Positions 21,509-30,966 of a stretch of 64,000 nt of DNA are shown piece by piece. The number at the start of each line of letters is the position of its first letter. Positions within the stretch are counted from its first letter, which is position 1. Origin of the DNA: Bacteroidota bacterium (lineage in GTDB: Bacteria; Bacteroidota; Bacteroidia; JACPRZ01); the NCBI GenBank assembly GCA_016193485.1, contig JACPRZ010000017.1, forward strand, positions 19,592-83,591, written 5' to 3'. A program made the translations under genes and the position numbers. The notes beneath the pieces were generated by a model, which was not told the DNA's origin, searched no databases, and saw nothing but the letters and a program-made list of their open reading frames with translations.

Positions 21509-24500
21509 TTACCTTACCAGTGTAACCTTCATCACCACCATTCCATCATCGGTATCCACCCGCATAAAATAAATTCCACCCGGCTCACGACTTAAATCAA
21601 TTGAAAAATTCTTACGCGAACCGAAAAAATATTCATCCTCAAATATAGTTTCACCAATGATATTAGTAATCCTTAATTTAATGAACGGAACTGTTAAGGA
21701 AACGTACAACCTCCCGTTGGTGGGGTTCGGAAAAACATTTATCCCATCCACATCCGGAAATTTACCCAGTGATGTGTTGAAATCAACATAAACGCTGTCG
21801 GTTGCTGTACATCCGTTTGCATCGGTTACGGTTACGGTGTAAGTACCGAACAGTAGTCCGGTTGCAAGGGAATCAGTTTGCCCGTCACTCCACAAATAGG
21901 TGTATGAACCCGTGCCGCCTGAAGGTGTAACTGAAGCGGAACCATCATTACAACTACCGCATGAAGCCCACATGGTATCCAAAACAAGGGATAGCGCAGA
22001 AGGCTCAGTTACGGTAGAAGATGTTAAAACGAAACAACCGATGGAATCAGTTACCGATACCGTGTAAGTACCGGCAGATAATCCTGATGTACCGGATGAC
22101 CATGAGTAGGTGTATGGTCCTACCCCCCCTGATGCGGTTGCTGAAACTGTGCCGTCATTTCCACCGTTACAAGTCACATCAGTGGCAGTAGCAGTGGCAG
22201 TAAGTTGGGCAGGTTCGCTTACCATTGCAACGGCAGTTACGGTGCAACCGTTGTTATCGGTTACGGTAACCGTGTAAGTTCCGGCAGTCAGTCCGGATGT
22301 TCCAGATGACCAGTTATAAGTGTATGTTACAACCCCCCCTGATGCGGTTGCTGAAACTGTACCGTCATTTCCTCCATAGCATGAGACATCATTCGAAGTG
22401 ACAGTGACAGTGAGCAGATTGGGTTCGGTCAATGTTGTAATGGATGTGGCTGAACACCCGTTATTATCAGTAACAGTAACGGTGTAGGTTCCGGCAGTCA
22501 GTCCGGAGGTCCCTGATGACCATGCATAGGAGTAAGGAATAGTCCCCCCTGAACCTGTTGCCGATACGGTACCATCGCTGCCACCATTGCATGATACACC
22601 GGTTGAAGTGGCAGCAGCGGTAAGCAGGGCTGGTTCGGTAACGCTGATTGATGAAGTTGCGGTGCATCCCTTTCCATCTGTGACCGTAACATCATAAGCA
22701 TCATTGATGAGCCCGATGGCAACAGAATTTGTTTGTCCATCCGACCACAGATAGGAGTAAGAGGAGGTTCCTCCCCCTGCTGTGGCAGTGGCAGTGCCAT
22801 CGCTGCCTCCATAGCATGAAACATTGGTTTTACTTAAAGTTACAGTGAGTAGGGATGGTTCATTTATATAAGCATAACTTGTATCCTGGCAGCCCTTTGA
22901 ATCGGTAACCTGGACTCCGTAACCGTTAAGAGGCAGACCGGTTAAGTCCTCAGTAAATCCTACAAGGGTAGTATCAGAAAACCGTATCCATATATAGGTA
23001 TAGCCACCGTTTCCACCGGTCACGGTAAGATTAATTGAACCGTCAGATAATCCGTTACAGGAAACACCGGTAGCAACCGCTGTAGCGATAAGAAGTGCAG
23101 GTTGTCCTACCGTAGCCGTTGAAGTAGATATACAATTAACTGCGTCTGTAACGCTGATAGAATAGGTACCGGCTGAAAGACCTGTTGCAGTGGATGTGGT
23201 TTGAGAACCTGCGGTTACATCCCAAAGATAGGTATATCCACCGGCACCACCGGTTGCTGTAACAGTAGATGTACCATCGCTTGATCCATAGCATAATGAC
23301 CCTGTTGTTGCTATAGAAAGAATTGGAGCGCCAGCATTGGATACTGATGCATTTTGCGTGGCTGAACAGTTATTAGCATCAGATACGGTAACAGTATAAA
23401 CACCGGCAGCCAACCCGGTGGCAGTTTGAGTAGTTTGTCCACCAAAACTCCAGTTATAAGTATAAGAACCGGTACCACCTGACGGATTAGCGGTGGCATC
23501 TCCATCCGGTTGACCGCAGTTGGCATCAGTGACATTCGCGGTAACCGTTAACTGTATCGGCTGGCCTAAAGTAACAAAAGCACTGTCGGGACAGGCATTT
23601 GCATCCCTTATAACTACATAGTAAGACAATGCTGAAAGCCCTGTTGCAGTTGCATTTGTTTGTCCGTTTGACCAGTTATATGTGAAACTACCGGTTCCGC
23701 CAATGGCCGAAGCGGTTGCACTGCCGTCATTTCCGTTATAGCATAACGGATCGGCCGATGTACCAATTGAAGCAATGAGTTCAGCAGGTTCGGTAATCGT
23801 TACATTATCAATGGATGTTGAACCGGAACAACCGTTATTATCCGATACGGTTACTGTATAAGTTCCAGCGGATAATCCTGTTAAGGAAGATGTGGTCTGA
23901 CCGCTTGCCCAGGAATATGAATATGGAGAAGTTCCTCCGGCAGCAGTAACGGTTGCGGTTCCATTGTTTCCGCTAAAGCATGAAACATTTGTGCTGGAAG
24001 TAATGGAGGCCGTAAGGAGTGCAGGTTCATTGATGGTCGTTGACAGTAAAATCGTACACCCGTTACCATCAGTAACAGTGACCGTAAAGGTAGCGGCATT
24101 CAATCCGGTTGCCGTCTGGGTAGTTTGTGCATTGGACCATGAGTAAGAATAAGAGCCAGCTCCCCCCCCTGGATTTGCAGTAGCGGTTCCGGTAGTGCCG
24201 TTATTACAGGCAACATCTGTTTTTGAAATATTCAAAGTCAACAGTGCCGGCTGAGTTATTGTAGTGGAAGTAACAGCAGTGCACGATTTTGAATCTGTGA
24301 CCGTTACTGTATAAGTTCCCTGAGGCAGTCCGGATGTGGCTCCTGAAGACCAGACATAATTGTATGGCGATTCCCCCCCCGAACCATTTGCAGAAACAGT
24401 TCCGTTACTCCCGCCTGCGCAGGATACATTGGTTGAATTTGCGGTAACATTTAATACAGCGGGCTGAGTAACCGTTGCAGAACCGGTTGCCGTGCAACCG

Positions 24501-27500
24501 TTGCCATCGGTAACGGTGACAGAAAATGTACCGATTGAAAAACCGGTAGCAGTTGCAGTGGTTTGCCCGCCTGCCCAGGAATAAGTATAAGCGCCAGTAC
24601 CACCGGCAGGAGCAGAGGTCACAGAGCCATTATTACCGCCATTACATGAAACATTATTTACCGTAGAGGCATTGGCAAAAAGTTGATTTGGTTGTGTAAT
24701 CGTCACTGTATCAGCGCTGGTGCAACCGTAATTGTCAGTCATAGTTACAGTATAAGAACCGGCAGCCAGACCTGTACAGGATGAATTTGTGCATCCACCC
24801 GTCCAGGAATAAATATAAGGTGTAGTACCTGTTGTAGCAATTGCCGAAACGGTACCGGTACTTACTCCAAAGCAGGTCAAATCTGTTCCGGATGCCGTTG
24901 CATCAGTTATATAAGGTATGGAACTGATAACCCCAGCGCTGAAAAAGTCGGTTGCAACGGTGCAACCGTTCAGGTCAGTAACAGTCACATTATAAGTTCC
25001 TGCTGCAAGACCGGTAATAGATGATGCAGTTCCCCCCCCTGTCCAGAGATAGGTATAATTAGGCGTTCCACCGCTGATGTTGGCGGTTGCTGTCCCGTTG
25101 TTCAACCCGCATGTTGCATCAACTGCATCGACTGATAATGCCATACCCGCAGTAGTATTGACCGAAACACCTCCATTTGCGGTGCAACCCTTTGCATCAG
25201 TTACCAGCACCTGGTAACTTCCGGCACACAGACCGGTAGCGGTAGTGGTGGTTTGCTGTGGTGCCGGGTCATTCCAAACATAATTATAAGGGGTAGTTCC
25301 ACCGGTTGCAGTAACAGAGGCCGTACCGTTACATCCGACACAGGCAGTGGTAGTGGATGATGTGGTTGCTGTAGGAACCGGATTTATTGTTATGTAACTT
25401 GTTTTCTTCATTTTGTCAATACCTCCACAAGGACCAAAGGACCAGGCGGTAATGCTATATGTTCCAGGTGCATTGTATTGAATGGATATTGACGAATCAT
25501 ATGTGACATAATCCGCAGTATCATCTCCATCAACATCCCAGTATAAAGAATCAAAATTCTGGGATGCCGAAGCATCGAAATTGACCACCAGCGGAGCACA
25601 CCCTGAAGTAAGATCGGCTGTAAAATCTACCGATGTCGGCATATCGGTCATAAATGGTATTATGAACAAGGTTGTGCGTGTAAACCCATAAACGGAACCA
25701 TAATCATTCCACGAATTATCACTCCACTGTTCCCATGGGAGGTTCCCGGAAGCACCGGCACCATTTTGCGTTTGAACGATCACAAGAGTATCTTTTGTGC
25801 CTCCCGCCCACAGGTCGAATCCTACCATCTGGAATCCGTAATAAAAATTTCCTGAAACCGCCAGTGGGGGCATAAACAATGATTGCGCGTAATACCCGCC
25901 ATTAACTTCCGCTACCACATCGGCAAGGTCAACCGTATCGGTTCCCAATACTGTACCGGGGCTGCCACCGGCACCGTTATCATCCCAGACCGTGTAAACA
26001 ACCCTGCCGTTTGAAGTTCCGGATTTATAAGCATAGTACATCCAGAATAATCCACCGGTAATATGAGTGTTTGGCGCGTATTCGGGGGCAGCAAATAATT
26101 GCGCTTTTGATTTATCATCAAATACATTTGCACCGGATAGCCAGCCATCAACTTCGGGTGGAGGATTAGGGGCGGAACCATCGTCAGCGTAATACAGGGT
26201 AAGTGAATCTTCAACAGACAGGTATGACCAGTGAATCATATCGCATGATGATGTATCGGCAATAACATTTATATAAGTATTTTTAATTTCGGCATCAGAG
26301 CCAAGTGAATTGGTAGCGGTGAGAGTAACCGTATAGGTACCAATTATTGAAAACTGGATGAAAGGATTTTGAAAGAAGGAAGTACTCGGAGTCCCCCCAC
26401 CACCGAAATCCCACGACCAGGAGGTTGGACCGCCAATTGTCAAATCAGTAAACTGGATATATTGGCCCTCGGTAACAGTAGTTCTGTCGGCTGAAAAATC
26501 GGTAACCGGAGGTGCGGTCGGCTGGCAGGCTTGAGACGAAAGCAAGCTGCTTCTTGTACCATTGAGAACTCCATTCATATAATTCGCCTGCATTGTTGTG
26601 TACATATTCTGACAATCGGCATAACTCATGTAATTCTCAATCTGGTCAAGCATGTTCGGCACGTCATTGCTGCATGTATTTTGGGAATAATTGCATCCGA
26701 AGTTTTCATCCGAGGATGTAGGAGTGTCGGTAAACCCGTCATCATTGTTGCACGAGGGGGGGTTGTTACCCCATGTATGTTTTAATCCGAGGTAGTGGCC
26801 GATCTCATGGGTGGCGGTACGGCAGCCAAAGCAAATTCCAATGCTGTTATCAATTACTAATCCGTCAATAGAACTTCCGTGCATACCGGGTGTGGGAAGG
26901 TATGCGTATCCGGCAGTACCGTAACCGGCACCATTGTCAATGTCGCAAATCCAGATATTCAGGTAGTTATATGGGTTCCATGGGTCGTCACCACCGGTGG
27001 CGTTCGCTTTCATATCATTGGTCTCGTTATCAGGGTCCCACCAGGTTTTGGTTGTGGATTTCCTGACTATGCCTGTCGTGGCATTATTGGAAGGATCGCG
27101 CTGTGCAAGGCAGAATTCAATCTGTGCATCAGCGGCAACAGGTAAAAATATTCCGCGGGTCTGCGTAGTATCGGCATTTAACCGCCTGAAATCCTCATTC
27201 AACGTGTTCATCATATCGTAAATAAGGGCATTTGAAACATTTTCATCAGGAGTATTGTAAATTACATGCACCACAACAGGGATTGTTTTCACCGCTTTCT
27301 GAGCCAGGTAATTCGGATTATCAGCAATCCATTGCTGAATCTGCTGGTACATTTTATTCATATTTCCTGCATAATTGGGGTCATTCGCCATTTGCATCTG
27401 TACATAAGTACCGGTTACTTTATCGGCAACGCACCAATCGGCTGTTTTGCCTGAAGGTATATTTCCGTTTTTAATATTCGGTGAATTAACCGGCAGTATC

Positions 27501-27694
27501 TGTTGTCCCGGTTGTAACGTTTGCTGCACGTTTCCTGTTTTAAGCAAAGCAGAAGCAGGCATACTTATTTTCGTTGCACCGGGTGTGGTTGCGATGGTTT
27601 TACCGGTTGCTACCTGTGAACCGGGAACCTGGGACATGGTGTTTATGCCAACAATACAAAAAATGGCGAGCAGCAGTAAGGATTTTGTCATCAT
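21509..27694 (-). CDS. Secreted M43 metalloprotease with 16 SprB repeats, T9SS type A sorting domain
   Basis: This 2061-residue exported protein has a signal peptide (SLLLLAIFCIVGINTMSQ) and a propeptide. An M43 (pappalysin-like) zinc protease follows, with HEIGHYLGLKH near residue 292 and Met-turn ENYMSYADCQNMY. A PKD domain comes next (ITTVTEGQ-type strand, GPTSWSWDFGGGG). Then comes an unassigned domain of about 190 residues shared with the next upstream paralog, a second PKD-like domain (SGCAPLVVNFDASAS) and 16 SprB units. It ends with a type A sorting domain (INVFPNPTNGRLYV...IYFMRV). The first two SprB units and the last, CxxC-bearing unit match those of the paralogs, while the inner units differ in number. 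A terminator follows. Substrate unknown; likely surface-attached or released by T9SS. Confidence 0.92.
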   Translation of the reverse strand: MMTKSLLLLAIFCIVGINTMSQVPGSQVATGKTIATTPGATKISMPASALLKTGNVQQTLQPGQQILPVNSPNIKNGNIPSGKTADWCVADKVTGTYVQMQMANDPNYAGNMNKMYQQIQQWIADNPNYLAQKAVKTIPVVVHVIYNTPDENVSNALIYDMMNTLNEDFRRLNADTTQTRGIFLPVAADAQIEFCLAQRDPSNNATTGIVRKSTTKTWWDPDNETNDMKANATGGDDPWNPYNYLNIWICDIDNGAGYGTAGYAYLPTPGMHGSSIDGLVIDNSIGICFGCRTATHEIGHYLGLKHTWGNNPPSCNNDDGFTDTPTSSDENFGCNYSQNTCSNDVPNMLDQIENYMSYADCQNMYTTMQANYMNGVLNGTRSSLLSSQACQPTAPPVTDFSADRTTVTEGQYIQFTDLTIGGPTSWSWDFGGGGTPSTSFFQNPFIQFSIIGTYTVTLTATNSLGSDAEIKNTYINVIADTSSCDMIHWSYLSVEDSLTLYYADDGSAPNPPPEVDGWLSGANVFDDKSKAQLFAAPEYAPNTHITGGLFWMYYAYKSGTSNGRVVYTVWDDNGAGGSPGTVLGTDTVDLADVVAEVNGGYYAQSLFMPPLAVSGNFYYGFQMVGFDLWAGGTKDTLVIVQTQNGAGASGNLPWEQWSDNSWNDYGSVYGFTRTTLFIIPFMTDMPTSVDFTADLTSGCAPLVVNFDASASQNFDSLYWDVDGDDTADYVTYDSSISIQYNAPGTYSITAWSFGPCGGIDKMKKTSYITINPVPTATTSSTTTACVGCNGTASVTATGGTTPYNYVWNDPAPQQTTTTATGLCAGSYQVLVTDAKGCTANGGVSVNTTAGMALSVDAVDATCGLNNGTATANISGGTPNYTYLWTGGGTASSITGLAAGTYNVTVTDLNGCTVATDFFSAGVISSIPYITDATASGTDLTCFGVSTGTVSAIATTGTTPYIYSWTGGCTNSSCTGLAAGSYTVTMTDNYGCTSADTVTITQPNQLFANASTVNNVSCNGGNNGSVTSAPAGGTGAYTYSWAGGQTTATATGFSIGTFSVTVTDGNGCTATGSATVTQPAVLNVTANSTNVSCAGGSNGTVSANGSGGESPYNYVWSSGATSGLPQGTYTVTVTDSKSCTAVTSTTITQPALLTLNISKTDVACNNGTTGTATANPGGGAGSYSYSWSNAQTTQTATGLNAATFTVTVTDGNGCTILLSTTINEPALLTASITSSTNVSCFSGNNGTATVTAAGGTSPYSYSWASGQTTSSLTGLSAGTYTVTVSDNNGCSGSTSIDNVTITEPAELIASIGTSADPLCYNGNDGSATASAIGGTGSFTYNWSNGQTNATATGLSALSYYVVIRDANACPDSAFVTLGQPIQLTVTANVTDANCGQPDGDATANPSGGTGSYTYNWSFGGQTTQTATGLAAGVYTVTVSDANNCSATQNASVSNAGAPILSIATTGSLCYGSSDGTSTVTATGGAGGYTYLWDVTAGSQTTSTATGLSAGTYSISVTDAVNCISTSTATVGQPALLIATAVATGVSCNGLSDGSINLTVTGGNGGYTYIWIRFSDTTLVGFTEDLTGLPLNGYGVQVTDSKGCQDTSYAYINEPSLLTVTLSKTNVSCYGGSDGTATATAGGGTSSYSYLWSDGQTNSVAIGLINDAYDVTVTDGKGCTATSSISVTEPALLTAAATSTGVSCNGGSDGTVSATGSGGTIPYSYAWSSGTSGLTAGTYTVTVTDNNGCSATSITTLTEPNLLTVTVTSNDVSCYGGNDGTVSATASGGVVTYTYNWSSGTSGLTAGTYTVTVTDNNGCTVTAVAMVSEPAQLTATATATDVTCNGGNDGTVSATASGGVGPYTYSWSSGTSGLSAGTYTVSVTDSIGCFVLTSSTVTEPSALSLVLDTMWASCGSCNDGSASVTPSGGTGSYTYLWSDGQTDSLATGLLFGTYTVTVTDANGCTATDSVYVDFNTSLGKFPDVDGINVFPNPTNGRLYVSLTVPFIKLRITNIIGETIFEDEYFFGSRKNFSIDLSREPGGIYFMRVDTDDGMVVMKVTLVR

Positions 27695-27744
27695 AAAATT
27701 TGTAAATTATAAATATTAATAAATTCAGGGAAAAAATCGAACTC

Positions 27745-30700
27745 TTATTTAATTAGTAAAATTTTTTTCATTTTAGTTCCATTTTCATCCTCTAACCTGA
27801 GATAATAAATTCCACCGGGTTCATCTGTCAAATTTAAAACAACCGGGGTAGATGTCATCGGGGTTTCAATTATCTTCTTACCGGTGAGATTAAAAAGAGC
27901 GATTTTATTTCCGGACGGGTAATTACCATTTTTTATAATAAAGACAACACCGCTTGACGGGTTTGGAAGAACTTCAAAAGGATCATTGCCGGAATTTTCA
28001 AATAAAACTACCGGGTAACTTATGACGAACGACTGGTTACCCGTGCAACCGGCACCGTCAGTCATTGTGACAGTGTAATTTCCCGGCAGAAGCCCTGTTG
28101 CGGATGATGCCGTACTGCCGTTACTCCATGCATACGTAAAAGGGGATGTTCCACCGGTAAGGGTGGCTGTTGCCGAGCCGTCAGGGCAGGTAGAACAGGT
28201 CGCATTTACCGGTGTAACCACAACAGGCAGGGTAGAGGTTGAACTGACAACCGCAGCGCTGAAAAAATCGGTTTTAACCGTGCATCCCGCAGCATCAGTG
28301 ACAGTGACATTATAGGTACCGGCTGCAAGTCCGCTGATGGTTTGGGAAGACCCGCCATTACTCCATATATAAGTATAAGAGGGTGAACCACCCGAAACCG
28401 TCACTATAGCGCTTCCATTACTTTGTGAGCAGGTTGCATTCAAGGTAGTTGTTGAAATGGTCATGTTTGCCGAGGTGTTGACTGATACTCCTGCATTGGT
28501 CTGGCATCCTTTTGAATCGGTAACGAGCACCAGCCATGATCCGGAACAAAGAGCGGTTGCGGTTGATGTTGTTTGTGCAGGAGCGGGATCATTCCAGAGA
28601 TAGGTATATGGAGTTGTGCCACCAGTTGCGGTGACGGTGGCAGTACCGGTGCACGATGTACAGGATGTGGTGGTTGATGAAACAGATAAAGTAGCAGCGG
28701 GTGATACCGTGATGTAGTTATTCATTGTGATATCATCCAATCCGAAACAGGGTCCGATGGTCCACAAACTTACACTGTAAGTTCCGGGAGTTGTATATTC
28801 ATAAGTCAATTCAGGGACATAGGTCAGATAGTCAAAAACACCGTCATCGTCAATATCCCAGACGTATTGTTCAGCGTTTAAGGAAGCTGCGGCATCGAAA
28901 TTAACGGTCAAACTACCACATCCGGATAAAACATCAGCGGTAAATGATGCTGTAGGTGGTTTATCGGTCATGTATGGAGTGATATCAAGATTACAGTTAG
29001 ATAATCCGATTAAGGAACCGTAATCATACCATGTGCCTCCATAACGGGTCCATGGAATATCGCTTCCGGGCGCCTGATTTCCATTCTGGGTTTGAACGAG
29101 CGCAAGGGTATCGGCAGAAGGACCGCCATAGGGATCAAAATTAAGCATCTGGATACCATAGTAAAAAGTGCCGGTTACCTGTACAGGCGGCATGAATATC
29201 TGCTCAATCAGATTTATATAACCGGAAGCAACCGTTGTATCCAGTATTGCCATTTCGAGAGTATCGGTTCCGGCTACTGTTCCGGGGCTACCCCCGGCTC
29301 CATTGTCTTCCCAAACCGTGAAAACGATTTTACTGGTATTGTTTCCTTTTCTTGCGAACACAAAATCAAAAATACCCCCGGTCACATGGGTATTGGGAGA
29401 TGTTTCGGAGCCCAGAAATTTCTGGGCATGAGCATCCATCTGGTAAGCATTCCATCCCGAAACATATCCGCTGTCTTGCGTTGCATTAAAGTCAAAACCG
29501 TAATAGGTAAGCGGTGCGGTTCCAAGGTACGCCCAATGTATCGTATCACAACTTGTGGTATCAGTTAGGACAGTGATATAACCGGTTTTTGATTCAATAT
29601 CTGAGCCGAGAGAGTTGGTTGCTGTCAAAGCAACGGTAAAGGTTCCGATGGTATTGAACTGAATTAAGGGATTTTGGGATGTCGAAGTATTCGGAGTCCC
29701 CCCCCCGCCAAAACTCCATGACCATGATGTAGGGCCACCGGTAGTTAAATCTGAGAATGAAATGTATTGACCCTCCGTAACGGTTGTATTATCGGCAGTA
29801 AAATCAGCGACAGGAGGAGTGGTAGGACTGCATGCCTGCGAAGAAAGCAAACTGCTCCGTGTTCCGCTGAGAACACCATTCATATAATTCGCCTGCATGG
29901 TTGTAAACATATTCTGGCAATCGGCATAACTCAGGTAATTTTCAATCTGGTCGGGTTTATCGCCAACTCCATCGTTGCAGGTATTCTGATTTGTATTACA
30001 ACCGTAATTTTCATCCGCATTAGTCGGGGTATCGCTGAAACCGTCATCATCCGAGCAGGAGGGGGGGTTGTTTCCCCATGTATGTTCCAACCCGAGATAA
30101 TGGCCGATTTCATGAGTTGCTGTGCGGCATCCGTAACATATTCCAATATCATTGTCAATCACAAGGCCGTCACGCCAACTGCCGTGCATTCCGAAAGTGG
30201 GGTAATAGGCATAGCCGGCTGTACCCCATCCCGCATCATTGTCAATATCACAAATCCATATATTCAGGTAATCATAGGGATCCCAAGCATCGTCCCCTCC
30301 GGATGAATTTAGTTTCATATCATCCGTTTCTGTATCAGGGTTCCACCATGTTTTGGTTGTTTGTACACGGGTTATCCCGTTTGTGGCATTATTGGAAGGA
30401 TCTCGTTGCGCCAGGCAAAATTCAATCTGGGCGTCAGCGGCAACTGAAAGAAAAATCGCCCGTGTCTGGTTAGCATCCGGGTTCATCCTCCGGTAATCTT
30501 CATTTAACGTATTAATCATATCATAGATCAAGGCATCGGGCACGTTCTCATCCGCCTGTGAGGGGTTATAAATCACATGCACTACAACCGGGATCGTAAC
30601 TACCGTTTTTTGCTGAAGGTAGCCGGGATGATCTGCAATCCACTGCTGAACTTTTTGGTTTAGTTTATTTTGATTCACAGTAAAACCAGGATCCAAAGCG

Positions 30701-30951
30701 ATTTGCTGCTGGAAATATTTCCCGGTCACATGGTCTGAATAACACCAGTTTTGTGATTTGGAACCATGGACCGATCCTTTTTGGAATTTTTCCTGCAAGG
30801 ATGAAGCCGGTAGGCCTTGTAAAATTATTTTACCGTTTTTACTTTTCAGGGTTTTTATTGGCCCGTTTGCCGGTTTGTGAGAAATTTGTGCCGATACGGC
30901 AATTGCAAACAAACAAACAATAAGCATCGATAAGTACCATCCTGGTTTCAT
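27745..30951 (-). CDS. Secreted M43 metalloprotease with 3 SprB repeats, T9SS type A sorting domain
   Basis: This is the shortest paralog, 1068 residues. It has a signal peptide (MLIVCLFAIAVSAQ), a propeptide and an M43 protease with HEIGHYLGLEHTWG near residue 280 and Met-turn ENYLSYADCQNMF. A PKD domain follows (GPTSWSWSFGGGG), then the same 190-residue domain as the downstream paralog (HVTGGIFDFVFARKGNN...VFTVWEDNGAGGSPG) and a second PKD-like domain (SGCGSLTVNFDAAAS). Only three SprB units are present, corresponding to the first two and the last unit of the longer paralogs. The type A sorting domain is FEVLPNPSSGVVFI...IYYLRLEDENG. It lies 15 bp after the 1689-residue paralog and 50 bp before the 2061-residue one. 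Confidence 0.92.
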   Translation of the reverse strand: MKPGWYLSMLIVCLFAIAVSAQISHKPANGPIKTLKSKNGKIILQGLPASSLQEKFQKGSVHGSKSQNWCYSDHVTGKYFQQQIALDPGFTVNQNKLNQKVQQWIADHPGYLQQKTVVTIPVVVHVIYNPSQADENVPDALIYDMINTLNEDYRRMNPDANQTRAIFLSVAADAQIEFCLAQRDPSNNATNGITRVQTTKTWWNPDTETDDMKLNSSGGDDAWDPYDYLNIWICDIDNDAGWGTAGYAYYPTFGMHGSWRDGLVIDNDIGICYGCRTATHEIGHYLGLEHTWGNNPPSCSDDDGFSDTPTNADENYGCNTNQNTCNDGVGDKPDQIENYLSYADCQNMFTTMQANYMNGVLSGTRSSLLSSQACSPTTPPVADFTADNTTVTEGQYISFSDLTTGGPTSWSWSFGGGGTPNTSTSQNPLIQFNTIGTFTVALTATNSLGSDIESKTGYITVLTDTTSCDTIHWAYLGTAPLTYYGFDFNATQDSGYVSGWNAYQMDAHAQKFLGSETSPNTHVTGGIFDFVFARKGNNTSKIVFTVWEDNGAGGSPGTVAGTDTLEMAILDTTVASGYINLIEQIFMPPVQVTGTFYYGIQMLNFDPYGGPSADTLALVQTQNGNQAPGSDIPWTRYGGTWYDYGSLIGLSNCNLDITPYMTDKPPTASFTADVLSGCGSLTVNFDAAASLNAEQYVWDIDDDGVFDYLTYVPELTYEYTTPGTYSVSLWTIGPCFGLDDITMNNYITVSPAATLSVSSTTTSCTSCTGTATVTATGGTTPYTYLWNDPAPAQTTSTATALCSGSWLVLVTDSKGCQTNAGVSVNTSANMTISTTTLNATCSQSNGSAIVTVSGGSPSYTYIWSNGGSSQTISGLAAGTYNVTVTDAAGCTVKTDFFSAAVVSSTSTLPVVVTPVNATCSTCPDGSATATLTGGTSPFTYAWSNGSTASSATGLLPGNYTVTMTDGAGCTGNQSFVISYPVVLFENSGNDPFEVLPNPSSGVVFIIKNGNYPSGNKIALFNLTGKKIIETPMTSTPVVLNLTDEPGGIYYLRLEDENGTKMKKILLIK

Positions 30952-30966
30952 AAAAATAAAATTAAG

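Noticed and set aside
29092..30306. Long open frames on the plus strand opposite the protease-adhesin block (158 and 179 codons)
   Set aside because: They mirror the conserved M43 domain on the other strand, and similar frames recur opposite each paralog. They have no domain-like composition, so they are shadows of the real genes.
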